Source: Rhizobium sullae (lineage in GTDB: Bacteria; Pseudomonadota; Alphaproteobacteria; Rhizobiales; Rhizobiaceae). Taken from it: DNA of 64,000 nt. The DNA lies in assembly GCF_900169785.1 (NCBI RefSeq), contig NZ_FWER01000014.1:50797-114796 (forward strand), written 5' to 3'. Positions 62,231 through 64,000 of the stretch are shown one piece after another; within the stretch, counting starts at the first letter, position 1; every line of letters starts with the position of its first letter. The notes under the pieces are model-generated. The model worked only from the letters and a program-made list of their open reading frames with translations, did not search any database and had not been told where the DNA came from. Made by a program: the position numbers and the translations under genes.

Positions 62231-63034
62231 GATTGCACTCCAAGCTTAGGTCCATCGATCGAGGATCGTTCCCTACGATCACAGATAGGTGCCGCCGCCG
62301 CTAGATGCCAGTTCGGACTGCGTCGCGCGGGGCAGCGAATGGACGTTCCATGGCGAGGCGGCGCTCTTGGCCAGGAACAGCCGCAAACCCACCTTACATC
62401 TTAAGGTGAAGGACACGCCGCCCTGACACTTTCCTCCAGCAGAGGTGGTTTCATTCTCGACAATCTCGCAGATGAGATCAAGCCATGCCACGCGGCACCG
62501 TACAAATTTCTGAAACGCCAAGGCCACCAAAACCCGATCGATGGGTAAGTATCCACGGCGAACGTTTGGAGGCGCCTGCACGGTGAATGTCCCGGTGAAA
62601 GCCGACAGGAGCCATTTCAATGGGCGACGCACGTCTCGAAGATGCTCGAGACTGGCGTTTCATCTACTTCTAACCAGGTGCACGGCAGAGGGCCCAGCCA
62701 GTGGATCACGGCTCGTCGGCAGTCAGACACTTTCTTCTCACAATTGTGCTGATGAACGCCTCGGCTCTCTCTGCCCGAATGTACGGCGCGAAGATGGTCG
62801 AGATGGTCTGTCAGGGTCACTGCCGCGTCGAAGCCTTAGATGGGAATCGCATCCATCGTAGCGGCTCATCGAATGTTGCCCATCTAAACGCTTTACGCGC
62901 ATGCTTTGTTGATTACAATCAGATGTCGGCCAGGAAAAGCATGAAGCTTCCGGGTTCGGCGAATGGATGGTGGTGCGCCGGTAAAGCACCACGCCCTCGC
63001 GCAGGTGGATTCGATCATTTCTCAGGGTCGGCCT
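62231..63034. other. Long gap with only weak frames
   Basis: About 800 bases. A reverse frame at 62279-62632 (opening MRRPLKWLLSAFTGTFTVQA) and a forward frame at 62701-63096 have some natural-looking stretches but no similarity, no ribosome site and overlap other frames. Possibly decayed genes; nothing supported. Confidence 0.35.
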
Positions 63035-63862
63035 TCAGATGGGGCTGCTTGCCCGCTCCAGTTCGGTCAGGCGTTCCTTACAGATCGCCGCGATAATCTG
63101 GTGCAGGTGCTCCGTCCGTTCAAGCAGCCAGACAAGCGCCTCCTCTGTGATCTCGAAGTGCTTCGAGTAGCGCGATTTTACATAGGCTTCGTTGAGGATG
63201 TTGTACCACGCGATGTAGCGGTGCTGGTCGCGCGGCCAGGCGTCAATGAGCCTGCGGTTCTGGTCTTCGGCCAGCCCGCGCAGGAATTTCAGATTGTGCG
63301 ACGGCGGGCTGTAGTTGGTCAGGGTGAGAAGCAGGCAGGAATAGGCAGTCTCGACTGCTTGGTGGAGCAAAAACGCTGATTGGCTTGCCCAATTGGTCGA
63401 CGCCGCGACACGTGCCAATTTGTGGAAGCGCTGAGCATTTTCGTATTGCCTCTCGAAATGCTCCTTGGCCACTCTCAGTGCATCGGCAGGTGAGAGCGGC
63501 TTCGGCTCCGCCAGCGGCCGGTCATCGAGCTCATAGAGCACAATGCCCTCGCGCAGGATGTCGACGAAGAAATACTGGCCGTCGGCCAAAAAGTTGTTCA
63601 CCTCCCGGGCGCCATGGACGATCAGCCCGACCGGCGTCTTGACATCTCTGTCCCACATCAGCCGGTCGGTCGCTTTCTCCCATATGTGGACGGCTCCCAC
63701 TTGCAAGTGTTTTCTGCAGATAATTTTGATCGGATCGCTTGCTTCCATATGTGCGGCCTTTGGGTGTGGCCACACATGACCACTGGCCAAGATGGTTTCC
63801 GCGACGCGAGTTCCAGGCAGTACTTCGACCTTTACCGGCCAGTGGGACAAACGGAGCATCAC
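63035..63862 (-). CDS. HEPN-domain protein, nucleotidyltransferase site missing
   Basis: A 275-codon frame (ATG at 63748 is also possible, giving 237 residues). The C-terminal HEPN domain is well kept: FLLHQAVETAYSCLLLTLTN, YSPPSHNLKFLRGLAEDQN and the RYSKHF end with R-x(3)-H. The preceding part, WEKATDRLMWDRDVKTPVGL IVHGAREVNNFLADGQYFF, is the back half of a nucleotidyltransferase domain as in MNT-HEPN fusions. The GS-x-R-G and D-x-D catalytic strand should come just before but is replaced by unrelated sequence. So it is probably a broken or altered fusion protein. Confidence 0.7.
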   Translation of the reverse strand: MMLRLSHWPVKVEVLPGTRVAETILASGHVWPHPKAAHMEASDPIKIICRKHLQVGAVHIWEKATDRLMWDRDVKTPVGLIVHGAREVNNFLADGQYFFVDILREGIVLYELDDRPLAEPKPLSPADALRVAKEHFERQYENAQRFHKLARVAASTNWASQSAFLLHQAVETAYSCLLLTLTNYSPPSHNLKFLRGLAEDQNRRLIDAWPRDQHRYIAWYNILNEAYVKSRYSKHFEITEEALVWLLERTEHLHQIIAAICKERLTELERASSPI

Positions 63863-64000
63863 GCGTCTTGGATCGATCGATCACACCATCTGCTTCCTTC
63901 TTGCAAGTTCACGCATCAGCTCAGCACAGTGGCGGTCATTCTCTGCTCACCGTGATGGGCTGATCTGTTATGCCGCCAGTCCTGCGGCCTGCGGGATATC

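Noticed and set aside
61808..62404. 198-codon forward frame over the DUF982 gene
   Set aside because: It is the opposite-strand shadow of DUF982 plus non-coding sequence; no similarity of its own.

Overview
The window reads as a piece of a Rhizobium genome (R. etli / R. leguminosarum type), probably an accessory replicon such as a large plasmid. Reasons: GC-rich coding sequence, rhizobial small families (DUF1127, DUF982, DUF4167, SPW), many ABC/TRAP uptake operons each with its own regulator, many small gene remnants, and no ribosomal or core housekeeping genes. No tRNA, rRNA, CRISPR array, replication origin or intact insertion sequence was seen.

Layout. (1) 1-3.8 kb: 5' end of a metallophosphoesterase, then an NfeD protease / slipin / site-2 protease membrane-proteostasis operon. 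(2) 3.8-15.5 kb: a D-apiose catabolic regulon. A divergent FadR-type regulator faces a RuBisCO-like protein and a DUF1537 kinase, followed by a 30-codon stump of a triose-phosphate-isomerase-like gene. A second block has an oxidoisomerase, sugar-binding protein, DUF2291 lipoprotein, ABC ATPase and permease, apiose dehydrogenase and apionate lactonase. A nearly identical 14-base motif stands before both blocks. (3) 15.8-24.9 kb: small secreted proteins, a TetR-controlled HlyD/FtsX/LolD-type ABC exporter with a near-perfect operator, a TRAP transporter with competing leader hairpins and a good terminator, and an SPW membrane protein. (4) 25.2-31.1 kb: acylphosphatase, then the most interesting locus: an XRE regulator, a SARP-like regulator, a 74-residue putative precursor peptide, a YcaO and a TfuA. 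This is a thioamide-type RiPP cluster with no visible exporter, and its YcaO lacks a normal in-frame start codon. (5) 31.8-41.2 kb: small orphans, a GNAT acetyltransferase, a sugar ABC operon with PfkB kinase and DapA-like aldolase but no ATPase, a LysR/DUF1127 pair and a phosphotransferase. (6) 41.2-49.4 kb: AraC, DsbA-like and Vsr remnants, a methyltransferase, a DUF6880 protein and a YhaO/YhaN (SbcCD-like) nuclease pair. (7) 49.5-64 kb: stress and regulatory pairs (ArsR/SRPBCC, SDR/LysR, TetR/RidA with three operator copies), a putative metallopeptidase, a glycine-zipper lipoprotein, a HipBA toxin-antitoxin pair, a methyltransferase, and a HEPN protein that has lost its nucleotidyltransferase active site.

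The catabolic operons pair uptake, enzymes and regulator, as expected of a rhizosphere bacterium using plant-wall sugars. Family names come from recalled motifs and gene order; no database search was run.
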